64,000 bases of DNA from Poriferisulfidus sp965221375 (lineage in GTDB: Bacteria; Pseudomonadota; Gammaproteobacteria; Poriferisulfidales; Poriferisulfidaceae), in NCBI GenBank assembly GCA_965221375.1, contig OZ244883.1:1488001-1552000 (forward strand), written 5' to 3'. The position numbers and the translations under genes were made by a program. The notes under the pieces are model-generated. The model was not told the origin of the DNA and ran no database searches. It saw only the letters and a list, made by a program, of their open reading frames with translations. Shown piece after piece: positions 25,517 through 34,858 of this stretch. Position 1 is the first letter of the stretch; every line of letters begins with the position of its first letter.

Positions 25517-27781
25517 ATGGCGCAATCTTCCCTGTTCGATCCGACCACCGCCTCAAACGGGCGTCCGCTGGTCTCTTTTGTCGAAGAGGCGTATCTGAAC
25601 TACTCCATGTACGTCATTTTGGACCGGGCGCTGCCTTATGTGGGCGACGGTCTAAAACCGGTACAGCGGCGCATTATTTACGCCATGTCGGAACTGGGTC
25701 TGAAAGCCAGCAGCAAGCCGAAAAAATCGGCGCGCACAATCGGCGACGTAATCGGTAAATACCATCCGCACGGCGACCAAGCCTGCTACGAAGCCATGGT
25801 GTTGATGGCGCAAGCTTTCGCCTACCGCTATCCGCTGATCTCCGGGCAGGGCAACTGGGGGTCCGCCGACGACCCCAAATCGTTTGCCGCCATGCGCTAC
25901 ACCGAAGCGCGCTTGACTCCTTATGCGCAGACGCTGTTGGCCGAGCTGGAGCAGGATACCGTCGATTGGCAGCCCAATTTCGACGGCACGCTGCAGGAGC
26001 CACAGCATTTGCCGGCACGTCTGCCCAACGTGCTCCTCAACGGCGCCACCGGTATCGCCGTAGGGATGTCCACCGATATTCCTCCTCATAATCTGCACGA
26101 AGTCGTCGCTGCCGCCATCCAACTGCTGGAACGACCCAGCTCCTCCATTGAAGATCTGTGCAAGCACGTGCAGGGACCGGACTTCCCCACGGGCGGGGAA
26201 ATCATTTCCACTCCCGAAGAACTGCTGGAACTGTATCGCACCGGCACCGGCACCGTGCGCATTCGCGCCACTGCAGTAATGGAAAAACACGCAATCGTTG
26301 TGACCGCCTTGCCCTACCAAGTCTCCGGTGCGCGCGTGATTGCCCAAATCGCGCAACAGATGCGCGACAAGAAATTGCCGATGGTCGAAGATTTGCGGGA
26401 CGAATCCGACCACGAAACGCCCACTCGCCTGGTAATCGTCCCCCGCAGCAACCGAGTCGACCGCGATGCCTTGCTGATGCATTTGTTTGCCACCACGGAT
26501 CTGGAACGCTCCGCGCGCGTCAACCTCAATGTGATTGGGCTGAACCGACGGCCCAAAGTCATGGATTTGAAAACCCTGCTGCGCGAATGGCTGGAATTCC
26601 GAAAGACCGCGGTGCGCCGACGCCTGACCTGCCGACTGGAAGCGATCCGCAAACGCTTGCATGTGCTGGACGGATTATTGATCGCACATGCCAACCTCGA
26701 CGAAATCATTCGCATCATCCGCACCGAAGATCAACCCAAATCCGTGCTGATGAAAACATTTAAATTGACGGACATTCAAGCCGAAGCAATTTTGGAAATC
26801 CGTCTGCGTCAGTTGGCAAAACTGGAGCGCGAAAAACTGGAGCAGGAACACCGCGACTTGAGCGCCGAAGCCGCCGATCTGGAGAAGATTCTGAAATCGG
26901 CCGCGCGTCTCAAGACACTGCTGAAAAAAGAACTGACGGCAGACGCCGAACGTTATGGAGATCCGCGACGCAGTCAGCTGACCGAGGCCGCCGCTCCGGC
27001 ACAAGCGATGGATCTGGCGGAATTGAGTCCGTCGGAACCCGTCACCATCGTGCTGTCGCAAAGCGGCCTGGTCCGTTCCGCCAAAGGTCATGACATTGAT
27101 CCTGCCGCCTTGACTTACAAGACCAATGACGCCCTGCAGCACAGCGTACGCACCCGCAGCAATTTACCGGTGCGGTTTTTGGATGACTGCGGGCGCGTCT
27201 ATTCCATTGACGCCGCCCGGATGCCTTCAGCCCGGGGCTTGGGTGAGCCGTTGAGCAAGCATTTCACGCCCCCGGCTGGAGCCCGGTTCATTGGTGTCAT
27301 CGGGCATCAGGAAAAACAGTATTGTCTGCTGGGCACCGACCTGGGTTTTGGGTTTTTGGCCCCTTCTGATTCGCTGGGGACCCGCAGCAAGTCGGGAAAA
27401 TCTGTTTTGTCCTTCCCCGACGGAGCCCGTGCCTTGTTGCCTCAACCAGTGGCCCGCATTGAAGACACATGGATTGTTGCCGGCACGAATGCCGGCCGGC
27501 TGCTGCTGCTGCCAGCCAGCGAGCTGCCCATGCAGAACAGTGGTCGAGGCAACCAGATTATCAACTTGCCGCGCAAGCAGCGCCAAGAGCCGAAAGGCGA
27601 GCGGGTTAACATGTTGACCGCAATCACCGAACAGCAGACTTTGGTGTTGTTTACTTCCAACGCCCACCGCACTTTGCGCTTCAAGGACCTGCTTGACTAC
27701 CAAGGCACTCGCGGCAACCGAGGCTCTTTATTGTCCAAAAGCTGGCGCAACTATAAAACTTTTGAAATACGCGACGTATAA
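25517..27781 (+). CDS. parC: DNA topoisomerase IV subunit A
   Basis: 754 residues from the ATG at 25517, two bases after the parE stop. The catalytic tyrosine lies in AAMRYTEARLTPYA (about residue 120), and the quinolone-resistance region contains KSARTIGDVIGKYHPHGD. The C-terminal beta-pinwheel is degenerate, as is normal for ParC rather than GyrA: no GyrA box is evident. Wild-type-like residues in the QRDR (Ser-Ala-Arg, Asp) give no sign of resistance substitutions. htpX begins 10 bp downstream. Confidence 0.95.
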   Translation: MAQSSLFDPTTASNGRPLVSFVEEAYLNYSMYVILDRALPYVGDGLKPVQRRIIYAMSELGLKASSKPKKSARTIGDVIGKYHPHGDQACYEAMVLMAQAFAYRYPLISGQGNWGSADDPKSFAAMRYTEARLTPYAQTLLAELEQDTVDWQPNFDGTLQEPQHLPARLPNVLLNGATGIAVGMSTDIPPHNLHEVVAAAIQLLERPSSSIEDLCKHVQGPDFPTGGEIISTPEELLELYRTGTGTVRIRATAVMEKHAIVVTALPYQVSGARVIAQIAQQMRDKKLPMVEDLRDESDHETPTRLVIVPRSNRVDRDALLMHLFATTDLERSARVNLNVIGLNRRPKVMDLKTLLREWLEFRKTAVRRRLTCRLEAIRKRLHVLDGLLIAHANLDEIIRIIRTEDQPKSVLMKTFKLTDIQAEAILEIRLRQLAKLEREKLEQEHRDLSAEAADLEKILKSAARLKTLLKKELTADAERYGDPRRSQLTEAAAPAQAMDLAELSPSEPVTIVLSQSGLVRSAKGHDIDPAALTYKTNDALQHSVRTRSNLPVRFLDDCGRVYSIDAARMPSARGLGEPLSKHFTPPAGARFIGVIGHQEKQYCLLGTDLGFGFLAPSDSLGTRSKSGKSVLSFPDGARALLPQPVARIEDTWIVAGTNAGRLLLLPASELPMQNSGRGNQIINLPRKQRQEPKGERVNMLTAITEQQTLVLFTSNAHRTLRFKDLLDYQGTRGNRGSLLSKSWRNYKTFEIRDV

Positions 27782-27790
27782 TTCCCCGTC

Positions 27791-28684
27791 ATGCGCATCC
27801 TGCTTTTTATAGCCGTCAATTTCGCCATCCTGCTGATTGTCGGTATCGTCTTTTCGTTGCTGGGCATCGACAGCCTGCTGGATCAGCAAGGGGTGGGTTT
27901 GGACCTGACCGCACTGCTGATTTACTCCGCCGTCATTGGTTTTGCCGGCTCGTTCATTTCACTGGCCATATCCAAATGGATTGCCAAGCGCACCATGCGG
28001 GTGCGGGTAATTGAACAGCCCGCCAACAGTACGGAACAATGGCTGCTTGACACCGCGCGTTGCCATGCCGAAATCTGTCATATAAAAGTTCCGGAATTTG
28101 GCATTTTCGATTCGGCCCAGCCCAACGCCTTTGCGACCGGTGCCAGCAAAAATAATGCCCTGGTTGCAGTCAGCAGCGGACTGCTGCAGCAAATGAGCCG
28201 CGAAGAAGTCGAAGCCGTCGTCGGCCATGAAATGGCGCACGTCGCCAACGGCGACATGGTGACCATGGCGTTGCTTCAGGGAATTGTCAATACGTTCGTG
28301 GTCTTCTTGTCGCGCGTGATCGGCTTTCTGGTGGACCGGTTGGTCTTTCGGGTTCAGCGAGGTTTCGGACCTGGCTACTTCATCGTTTCCATCATCGCCC
28401 AGATTTTGCTGTCGATTTTGGCGACGATGATTGTGATGTGGTTCTCACGCCGCCGCGAGTTTCGAGCCGATGCCGGCGGCGCCTATCTCACCAGTCGCGA
28501 ACAAATGATCTCCGCCTTGCAGCGCCTGCGCGAAGTCAGCCAGCCTCGAGACCTGCCGGATGCAATGGCCGCTTTTGGCATCACCGGCGATCGCCCCACT
28601 TCGAAATTCAAACGTTTATTTCTGTCGCACCCGCCTTTGGAAGAACGCATCCGCGCTCTAAAAAACAACGAAGTCCAGCCCTAA
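27791..28684 (+). CDS. htpX: Membrane zinc metalloprotease HtpX
   Basis: 297 residues, M48B family. Two N-terminal membrane helices (about 5-25 and 40-60), the zinc motif VVGHEMAHVANGDM (about residue 142), two more membrane segments (about 160-215) and the third zinc ligand in FRADAGGAYL. It degrades misfolded inner-membrane proteins together with FtsH. In E. coli it is under CpxR control; no such box was identified here. It is convergent with recR. Confidence 0.93.
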   Translation: MRILLFIAVNFAILLIVGIVFSLLGIDSLLDQQGVGLDLTALLIYSAVIGFAGSFISLAISKWIAKRTMRVRVIEQPANSTEQWLLDTARCHAEICHIKVPEFGIFDSAQPNAFATGASKNNALVAVSSGLLQQMSREEVEAVVGHEMAHVANGDMVTMALLQGIVNTFVVFLSRVIGFLVDRLVFRVQRGFGPGYFIVSIIAQILLSILATMIVMWFSRRREFRADAGGAYLTSREQMISALQRLREVSQPRDLPDAMAAFGITGDRPTSKFKRLFLSHPPLEERIRALKNNEVQP

Positions 28685-28702
28685 AGCCGACTCTCAAAAA
28701 AC

Positions 28703-29305
28703 TTAATATTGGGTGCGGCCTTCAAATGCCGCCATCAGCGTACTGGAATCCAGATATTCCAAATCTCCTCCCACCGGAACACCTCGCGCCAGGCGGGTGA
28801 CGGCCACGTTATGCTGACCGGCCAGCTCACTGATCATGTGTGCGGTGACATCACCTTCGACGGTAGCGCCCAAGGCCAAAATAATTTCGGTCACCTCTCC
28901 ACTGCGCAATTGCGCTTCAAGTTGCGGCAGGCCCAATTCTTCCGGACCGATCCCATCCAGTGGCGACAATCGTCCCATCAGCACAAAATACCGCCCGCGA
29001 TAATCCGTATTGGCCTCAAACAACCGCACATCCGCCGGCGTCTCCACAATGCATAACTGATTCTGCGTGCGCGTTGTATCGGCGCAAATTCCGCAAATCT
29101 GATTCTCGGTGAAGTTGCGGCAACTCTCGCAATGGCGCATCTTGTCCATCGCCTCGGCCAGCACACTTGCCAAAACCTTCCCGCGCGGGCGATTGCGCTC
29201 CAGCAAATGGTAGGCCATCCGTTGACCTGTCTTGACGCCCACTCCCGGCAGGCACGTCAGCGCTTCGATCAATCGCTCCAATAGCGGACCTGTCGGGTCA
29301 GCCAT
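28703..29305 (-). CDS. recR: Recombination mediator RecR
   Basis: 200 residues. An N-terminal helix-hairpin-helix (LTCLPGVGVKTGQRMAYHLL), a four-Cys zinc finger (CESCRNFTENQICGIC) and a Toprim domain (YFVLMGRLSPLDGIGPEE). It works with RecF and RecO in gap repair. The ATG overlaps the dnaX stop (TGATG). The ybaB/ebfC gene that normally sits between dnaX and recR is missing. Confidence 0.95.
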   Translation of the reverse strand: MADPTGPLLERLIEALTCLPGVGVKTGQRMAYHLLERNRPRGKVLASVLAEAMDKMRHCESCRNFTENQICGICADTTRTQNQLCIVETPADVRLFEANTDYRGRYFVLMGRLSPLDGIGPEELGLPQLEAQLRSGEVTEIILALGATVEGDVTAHMISELAGQHNVAVTRLARGVPVGGDLEYLDSSTLMAAFEGRTQY

Positions 29306-30918
29306 CAGGACTGCGCCGCATCGGGCGTCATCTCATTGACTTGACTGTCAATTTGACGGGCATCCAGTTCCTCTCGCAACGCCCGCGGAGTCGGATCTTC
29401 GACGTTCTCCCGCTCCGCCTGTTTAGCCTGCTCTTGACGTCGTCGCTGATCTTTCTGCACCGCCGTCTCCTGCCGGGGCATTCCGGCGCCGACTCGCACT
29501 TCAATCTCCGCATCAAAATACTGCTGCAGTGCGGCCGTCAATTTCTTGACCGTCCCATCGTCAAACGAGTGACCCCGCTCGCACATCAGATGCAGCGATT
29601 TTTCGCCGACTTCCTCGACGGAACAATGGTTCGCCAAAATTCGAGCGCTGCCACGAATATCCAACTGCCTAGTTAACGCCTGCCAATCGAGATCCGATCC
29701 CCACGAAATGGCTTGTGCAGGGGCTGGCGGCGCAGCCGTCGCTTGTTCTTGGTGGTTCTCTCGGCTTGCAGTTAAAGATTTTTTAGCCGGAGTCGCAACC
29801 GTACCAGCCGCACGCGGTTCAGCTTCTTCCTGTCGGTCCGATGGCAGAAAACACAACACCCGCAACAAGGTCATCTCCAGACCGGTTTGTTCATCCGGCG
29901 CAAACTGCAGGTCACGTTTGCCGTGCAGCAGGATTTGATAGCCCAACTGCAGATCTGCTGCGCTGTAGGCTTGATTGATTGCCGGAATCCAAGCCTGCAT
30001 CTCTTCCGGAACTTCCGCCCCAATGCCTTCCGCGGACATGGCGCACGCATGAAAAACCGAAGCCAGCTGATCGAGAATATCCTGGAATGACGGGGAGACT
30101 TCCCGCAATCCTGACACGGCCTTCATAACCGCCTGTGGATCGCGGGCCGCCAAGGCTTCCACCAAAACACCGAACTTTTCCTGAGGCAAAAGTCCCAACA
30201 TTCGACTCGTCTCTTCTTGGGTCAGACCCGAAGCACAGTAATTGATGGCCTGATCCAACAGGCTGAGCCCATCACGCATACTGCCGTCGGCAGAGCGCGC
30301 CAACTGAGACACCGCCTCCGGTTCGAATTCGACACTTTCCTGCTCCAAAATACGAGTCAACTGCGATGCAATCTCAGCCGCGCTCAAATGCTTGAGATGA
30401 AACTGCAGACAACGCGACAAAATCGTCGCCGGCAACTTCTGGGGATCGGTGGTCGCGAGCAAAAATTTAATATGGGCCGGCGGCTCCTCCAAAGTTTTAA
30501 GCAGGGCATTGAAACTGTGGGTCGACAGCATGTGCACTTCGTCGATCAGATACACCTTGAAGCGTCCCTGGGTCGGGGCATAGGTGGAATCCGACAACAG
30601 CTCGCGCATTTCCTCCACGCGGGTGCGGGACGCCGCGTCCACTTCCAGCATGTCCGGGAAATTGCCGGCATCAATGCCGGTGCAGAATTCGCAAACTCCG
30701 CAGGGCTCGGCGCTGACACCTTCGGCACAGTTCAAGCATTTGGCGACAATCCGCGCCAGCGTGGTTTTGCCCACCCCGCGTGTGCCGGTAAACAGGTAAG
30801 CGTGATGCAGCCGCTCATTTTCAAAGGCCTTGGTCAGCACCTGCAACACGTGTTGCTGGCCCACCACTTCAGTAAAACTGCGCGGGCGCCATTTGCGTGC
30901 CAGTACTTCGTAAGCCAT
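29305..30918 (-). CDS. dnaX: DNA polymerase III subunit tau (and gamma)
   Basis: 537 residues. AAA+ clamp-loader core: Walker A GTRGVGKTTLARIVAKCL (about residue 45), a zinc module (CLNCAEG, CGVCEFC), the Walker B region YLIDEVHMLS and SRC motif ILSRCLQFHL. The C-terminal tau part includes a DNA/alpha-binding domain rich in Glu, Gln and Arg (about 400-537). The protein is shorter than E. coli tau (643). A run of six A's (coding strand, + coordinates 29779-29784) lies in the linker, but the E. coli-type A-AAA-AAG frameshift heptamer is absent, so production of a gamma form is not evident. Confidence 0.95.
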   Translation of the reverse strand: MAYEVLARKWRPRSFTEVVGQQHVLQVLTKAFENERLHHAYLFTGTRGVGKTTLARIVAKCLNCAEGVSAEPCGVCEFCTGIDAGNFPDMLEVDAASRTRVEEMRELLSDSTYAPTQGRFKVYLIDEVHMLSTHSFNALLKTLEEPPAHIKFLLATTDPQKLPATILSRCLQFHLKHLSAAEIASQLTRILEQESVEFEPEAVSQLARSADGSMRDGLSLLDQAINYCASGLTQEETSRMLGLLPQEKFGVLVEALAARDPQAVMKAVSGLREVSPSFQDILDQLASVFHACAMSAEGIGAEVPEEMQAWIPAINQAYSAADLQLGYQILLHGKRDLQFAPDEQTGLEMTLLRVLCFLPSDRQEEAEPRAAGTVATPAKKSLTASRENHQEQATAAPPAPAQAISWGSDLDWQALTRQLDIRGSARILANHCSVEEVGEKSLHLMCERGHSFDDGTVKKLTAALQQYFDAEIEVRVGAGMPRQETAVQKDQRRRQEQAKQAERENVEDPTPRALREELDARQIDSQVNEMTPDAAQS

Positions 30919-30941
30919 GCCAGTTTGCTCGCGCCCAAATC

Positions 30942-30970
30942 TTTCAATACAACCTGTCCCGTATTATAAA
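30942..30970 (+). promoter_or_regulatory. Candidate promoter for the MFS gene at 31020
   Basis: TTTCAA (30942-30947) and TATAAA (30965-30970) are separated by 17 bp, about 50 bp upstream of the transporter ATG and inside the divergent dnaX upstream region. Confidence 0.35.
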
Positions 30971-31019
30971 GTTTGATCCTCTTTCCCCCTGCCGCACCAA
31001 ACCCTTACAATAACTGGGA

Positions 31020-32237
31020 ATGCACGGTATTTCACAAAATTCCAGCCAATTCGGCCAGCAACTGGCACAAGTTTTTTTGGTCGGAATGACGCTGGGCATG
31101 GTGCGCACCGTCGTGCCGGCTTTGGCGGAAAGCGAATTCGATATCCCCCGCGGATCCTATTTCCTGCTCACGACTTTCGTGGCCGCTTTCGGTTTCGTGA
31201 AGGGCGCCATGAATTTTGCGGCCGGACGCTGGGCGGACCGCTTCGGACGCAAGCCGGTACTTTTGGCTGGCTGGTTAAGCGCCTTGCCCGCTCCATGGTT
31301 GATTTTGTATGCCACCAGCTGGGATCATATTGTGCTGGCGACCCTGCTGCTGGGCATCAATCAAGGGCTGTGCTGGTCGGCTACCCAAACCAGCAAACTG
31401 GATCTGGCGCACTCCCGCCAACGCGGCTTTGCGGTGGGATTGGACGAGTTCTCGGGATATCTGGGTGTGGCAGTCGCCGGCGTGGCAACCGGTTATCTCG
31501 CCACCGCACTGGACGCCCGAGAAGCCCTGTGGGGATTTGGCCTGGCCTCTATTCTGCTTGCCATCGCTTTACTGCTGAGTTGCGTACGCGAAACACTGCC
31601 TTGGGCACAACGCGAACAGGCTGAAACCGCAGACGGCGATTATCCCACCACAACCTGGGAAGCATTTTTGCGCGTCTCCTGGCGCGACCGGCGCATGTTC
31701 GCCGTCAGCCAGGCGGGACTGGTGGAAAAATTCGTCGACACGCTGGTCTGGATTTTCTATCCCGCCTATCTCTACACCCATGGTTTCAGCCTGGCAAGCA
31801 TCGGCTGGATTGTGGGTATTTACGGGACGGTCTGGGGCGCCAGCCAATTCCTGACCGGCCGTCTTTCGGACCGCGTGGGTCGCCTGCTGCCTTGCGTGTT
31901 GGGCATGTGGTTGTGTGGAATCGGAGTGCTGATTCCGATGTGGAGTCTGGCTTTTGAGATTTGGGCGCTCAGTGCCGTCGTCACCGGCTTTGGCATGGCG
32001 TTGCTGTACCCCAACCTGAGTGCCGCGATCAGCGATATGGCCGCACCCATCTGGCGCGGTTCAGCCATCGGCACCTATCGGTTCTGGCGTGATCTGGGCT
32101 ATGGATTCGGGGCTCTCGCGCTCGGGCTTTTGGCGAGTTCCGCCGGACAAGCAGAGATGGGATTCTACGGCGTAGCCATCAGCATGTTCGTATCCGGAGG
32201 ATTGCTGGCCTGGCTGGGGCCGCGCCGAAAGGCTTGA
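31020..32237 (+). CDS. Major facilitator superfamily transporter
   Basis: 405 residues with about 12 predicted membrane helices. The signature loop between helices 2 and 3 is GRWADRFGRKPVLL, with a matching one in the second half, GRLSDRVGRLLPCVLG. The central cytoplasmic loop (about 200-220) is hydrophilic. It is a single-gene unit between divergent dnaX and convergent fpr. Substrate unknown; sequence alone does not place it in a characterised subfamily. Confidence 0.85.
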   Translation: MHGISQNSSQFGQQLAQVFLVGMTLGMVRTVVPALAESEFDIPRGSYFLLTTFVAAFGFVKGAMNFAAGRWADRFGRKPVLLAGWLSALPAPWLILYATSWDHIVLATLLLGINQGLCWSATQTSKLDLAHSRQRGFAVGLDEFSGYLGVAVAGVATGYLATALDAREALWGFGLASILLAIALLLSCVRETLPWAQREQAETADGDYPTTTWEAFLRVSWRDRRMFAVSQAGLVEKFVDTLVWIFYPAYLYTHGFSLASIGWIVGIYGTVWGASQFLTGRLSDRVGRLLPCVLGMWLCGIGVLIPMWSLAFEIWALSAVVTGFGMALLYPNLSAAISDMAAPIWRGSAIGTYRFWRDLGYGFGALALGLLASSAGQAEMGFYGVAISMFVSGGLLAWLGPRRKA

Positions 32238-32239
32238 AA

Positions 32240-32258
32240 GCCGCAGCATGACTGCGGC
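32240..32258. repeat. Inverted repeat between convergent MFS and fpr genes
   Basis: GCCGCAG (32240-32246) and CTGCGGC (32252-32258) form a 7-bp stem around CATGA. There is no T-tract on either side, so it may be a weak terminator at most. Confidence 0.4.
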
Positions 32259-32277
32259 CTCAATAGGTCCGAGAGTA

Positions 32278-33660
32278 TTAAGAAGCCAGCACCGCGAGCA
32301 TTTCCTCGCGGCGGGTGAATTTCTCGCGAGGCTTGCCCTTGGGTTCTCCCAGGCGCATCTCTTCGGCATCAATGCGCTGCCATTCCTCAAAACTGATGGC
32401 GCGCACCCCACGCTGTCCCAGTAACTCCGCCAGAGCATCCGCGGACTTGGCTGTCTGCGACAGGGTTTCCAAATCCTCCATTAAGGATCCGACCGTCTCC
32501 ACCGCGCAAGCGCGATTGGTGCCGATAATGCCCGACGGGCCTCGCTTGATCCAACCGGTGGTATAAACACCCGGCACAACCGCCGCATCCGGACCATCGG
32601 TCACGCGCCCGCTCTGGTTGGGGAACACGCCCCAGGAATCATGAAACGGCACACCTTCAATCGGCACGCCTCGGTAGCCGATGGAACGAAACAGCAATCC
32701 ACATTCCAGAACTTCCGTCTCGCCGGTGCCGGTCGCTTTTTGGCGGAAAGCTTCACCCGACAGCTCGTTGCGCTCCAGAATCACCCGTTCAATCCGATCT
32801 GACCCCTCAATGCGAATGGGACTGCGGCAGAACATCATCCGGCAAGTGCGCGCCTTGCCTTGGTCCTCGGCCGCGCTCATCTGTTCGAAAATCGCCATGT
32901 TTTTCTTCGGAACCACCCCTTGCTTGGGATCGGCAACTTCCTCTTGGCTTGCTTCGTTGAGTTGCAACTCCTGCGCATCAATCCCCGCCTGACAATTTTC
33001 CAATTCCAAAAACTCCCGCAACTCCTTGGTCGTGAATTTGGCCTGTGCGGGGCCTCGTCGTCCAATCACTGCAATCGTACGGATGCGGCTCTCTGCCAAA
33101 GCATCCAACGCGTGCTGGGCGATGTCGGTGTGCTTGAGTTCATCAACCGACTTGGACAGGATTCGGGCCACATCCGCCGCCACATTGCCCTGCCCAATAA
33201 TCACGGCAGTCTCGGCGGAAAAATCAAACTCGCGATCACGATAATCCGGATGTCCGTTGTACCAGCCCACGAATTCCGTCGCGGTATGACTGCCAGGCAG
33301 ATCCTCCCCCTCGATGCCCAAACGACGGTCCGTCTCCGCTCCGCAGGCGTAGATCACCGCGTGATAAGCATCCTGCAGCTCCTGCGCAGTAACATCGCGA
33401 CCGACGGTCACGTTGCCAAAAAACCGAAACCCTTCGCGCGCCGCGACTTTTTTATACACTTCAATGGACTGTTTGAGTTTCGGGTGATCCGGCGCCACCC
33501 CACTGCGCACCAATCCATACGGCGACGGCAGTCGCTCGATCAAATCGACATGCGCGACAAGTTCCGATTTAAGTAACGCCTCGGTGGCATAAAAGCCACT
33601 GGGGCCGGCGCCAACCACGGCAACCCGCAGCGGCAGCGCCTCCGTTCCCAACTGACTCAC
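32278..33660 (-). CDS. Ferredoxin-NADP+ reductase, adrenodoxin-reductase-like (FprA type)
   Basis: 460 residues, GTG start at 33660. FAD-binding VAVVGAGPSGFYATEALL at the N-terminus, then SPYGLVRSGVAPDHPKLK and the NADP motif VIIGQGNVAADVARIL, followed by IGRRGPAQAKFTTKEL and the late GWIKRGPSGIIGTNR. This layout is that of mitochondrial adrenodoxin reductase and mycobacterial FprA, which move electrons between NADP(H) and ferredoxin. It lies 4 bp downstream of the ferredoxin gene, so the two are a pair, and both follow the formylmethanofuran genes. The likely role is reoxidation of that ferredoxin with NADP+, by inference. Confidence 0.9.
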   Translation of the reverse strand: MSQLGTEALPLRVAVVGAGPSGFYATEALLKSELVAHVDLIERLPSPYGLVRSGVAPDHPKLKQSIEVYKKVAAREGFRFFGNVTVGRDVTAQELQDAYHAVIYACGAETDRRLGIEGEDLPGSHTATEFVGWYNGHPDYRDREFDFSAETAVIIGQGNVAADVARILSKSVDELKHTDIAQHALDALAESRIRTIAVIGRRGPAQAKFTTKELREFLELENCQAGIDAQELQLNEASQEEVADPKQGVVPKKNMAIFEQMSAAEDQGKARTCRMMFCRSPIRIEGSDRIERVILERNELSGEAFRQKATGTGETEVLECGLLFRSIGYRGVPIEGVPFHDSWGVFPNQSGRVTDGPDAAVVPGVYTTGWIKRGPSGIIGTNRACAVETVGSLMEDLETLSQTAKSADALAELLGQRGVRAISFEEWQRIDAEEMRLGEPKGKPREKFTRREEMLAVLAS

Positions 33661-33664
33661 AGTG

Positions 33665-33970
33665 TCAAAAACCTAATTCGGATTTCCGCTCATCCGCACC
33701 AGGCAGCGGATCCATCTTCTCTTCAATCACCGGAAGGTCCGGTGCCCGCTCCGCGTTGATCTCAATCCACTCCTGCTTGTCTTCCGGCAGATCATCTTCT
33801 TCATAGATGGCCTGCACCGGACATTCCGGGATGCACGCGCTGCAATCAATGCAGACATCGGGGTCGATATAAAGCATTTCATCGTCGTAATGAAAGCACG
33901 ACACCGGGCAAACAGCCACGCAGTCCGTGTACCGGCAGCCCTTGCAGTTATCGGTTACGATCGTAGTCAT
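33665..33970 (-). CDS. fdxA: 7Fe-type (3Fe-4S/4Fe-4S) ferredoxin
   Basis: 101 residues. The first cluster region reads NCKGCRYTDCVAVCP and the second VCIDCSACIPECPVQAI, the pattern of Azotobacter FdI-like 7Fe ferredoxins (C9, C17, C21 and the C39-x2-C-x2-C-x3-C block). The C-terminal tail with DKQEWIEINAERA is typical of the FdxA group. GAGGAG precedes the ATG. It sits between fhcC and the ferredoxin:NADP reductase gene, which makes it a candidate electron carrier for the upstream formylmethanofuran complex. Confidence 0.93.
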   Translation of the reverse strand: MTTIVTDNCKGCRYTDCVAVCPVSCFHYDDEMLYIDPDVCIDCSACIPECPVQAIYEEDDLPEDKQEWIEINAERAPDLPVIEEKMDPLPGADERKSELGF

Positions 33971-33989
33971 TAAGTGGTCTCCTCAAAGT

Positions 33990-34011
33990 AAAAAATGCGC
34001 AGGTCCTGCGC
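33990..34011 (-). terminator. Hairpin with T-tract between fhcC and the ferredoxin gene
   Basis: On the minus strand GCGCAG (34011-34006) and CTGCGC (34002-33997) form a 6-bp GC stem with a 3-base loop, followed after one A by six T's (33995-33990). It resembles an intrinsic terminator or attenuator 30 bp after fhcC. Only about 20 bp remain before the ferredoxin ATG, too little for a normal promoter, so partial read-through is likely. Confidence 0.6.
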
Positions 34012-34039
34012 CGGGTGCAGAAAAAATTATAGCCCAGCC

Positions 34040-34858
34040 CTAGCGCGAATCAAAAACAAGAATCTCGCCGCGGTTTTCTTCAATGCCATCGCCGCAATAG
34101 CGACGGTAACGCCCGCTCATGCGATCATCATCAATCTCAAAACCGCTTTGGCTTAAGTGGCATAGATAAAAACGCAAAAAGACCGGCCGCATCCAGCACG
34201 AATAGGTGAAACTCGGAAGCATCTCTACCGGCTGAAACGCCACGATGCTGCCACGCGACATGCCGGCTCCCGGTCGGATGCCCATCTCCCCCATCACCAC
34301 AATGGTTCCCGCGCGCATGTTGACGCCGACGTAGTCGCCGGCTTGTCCTCCGACCGCGATCAAGCCGCGGCGCATGGCCGAACCTAATTCATTCTTGACA
34401 CTGCCGTGAATGAAAATCTCTCCTCCCTGAATCCCCACGGTCTGCCCCCGGTAAGCGCTGCCGACCATGTGCCCGGCATCGCCCATCACTTCGATGCGCC
34501 CGCCGCTCATCTCCGGACCCACCCAGTCCGACGCATCGCCGGAGACATGGATCAAGCCGCCCGACATGCCGGCCCCCAAATGCATCCCCGCCGAACCTTT
34601 CACCCGCACTTCCCCCTGCGTCATTTTGTGGCCGATGTATTTGACTCGGGACAAGTCACCTTCCAGAATCAATCGACTCTGACCATTGCCGGTCACCTTA
34701 AAAAAGTCGCCCAGACGGGCACTGCGATTACCATGCATGACGCTAAGCCGTTCGATGCCGGACTGCGACAACCCCTGCATCCGAGCCGGTGTCAAGCATT
34801 CCGCCTCCAACGGCACCTCCGGTGCAGTCACCAACTGCAGCTCCGTATGCATGCTCAT
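34040..34858 (-). CDS. fhcC: Formylmethanofuran dehydrogenase / formyltransferase-hydrolase subunit C
   Basis: 272 residues built from Gly-rich beta-helix repeats like the alpha subunit C-terminus of glutamate synthase: GAGMSGGLIHVSGDAS, GPEMSGGRIEVMGDAG, GSAMRRGLIAVGGQAG and GVNMRAGTIVVMGEMG. This is the FwdC/FmdC/FhcC family, a structural subunit that organises the complex. The ATG overlaps the fhcD stop (ATGA). It is the last fhc gene before the hairpin and ferredoxin gene. Confidence 0.92.
   Translation of the reverse strand: MSMHTELQLVTAPEVPLEAECLTPARMQGLSQSGIERLSVMHGNRSARLGDFFKVTGNGQSRLILEGDLSRVKYIGHKMTQGEVRVKGSAGMHLGAGMSGGLIHVSGDASDWVGPEMSGGRIEVMGDAGHMVGSAYRGQTVGIQGGEIFIHGSVKNELGSAMRRGLIAVGGQAGDYVGVNMRAGTIVVMGEMGIRPGAGMSRGSIVAFQPVEMLPSFTYSCWMRPVFLRFYLCHLSQSGFEIDDDRMSGRYRRYCGDGIEENRGEILVFDSR

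Noticed and set aside
29770..29792. Possible dnaX frameshift site (six A's on the coding strand)
   Set aside because: The zero frame is GCT-AAA-AAA-TCT, not A-AAA-AAG; no slippery heptamer or clear stimulatory stem.
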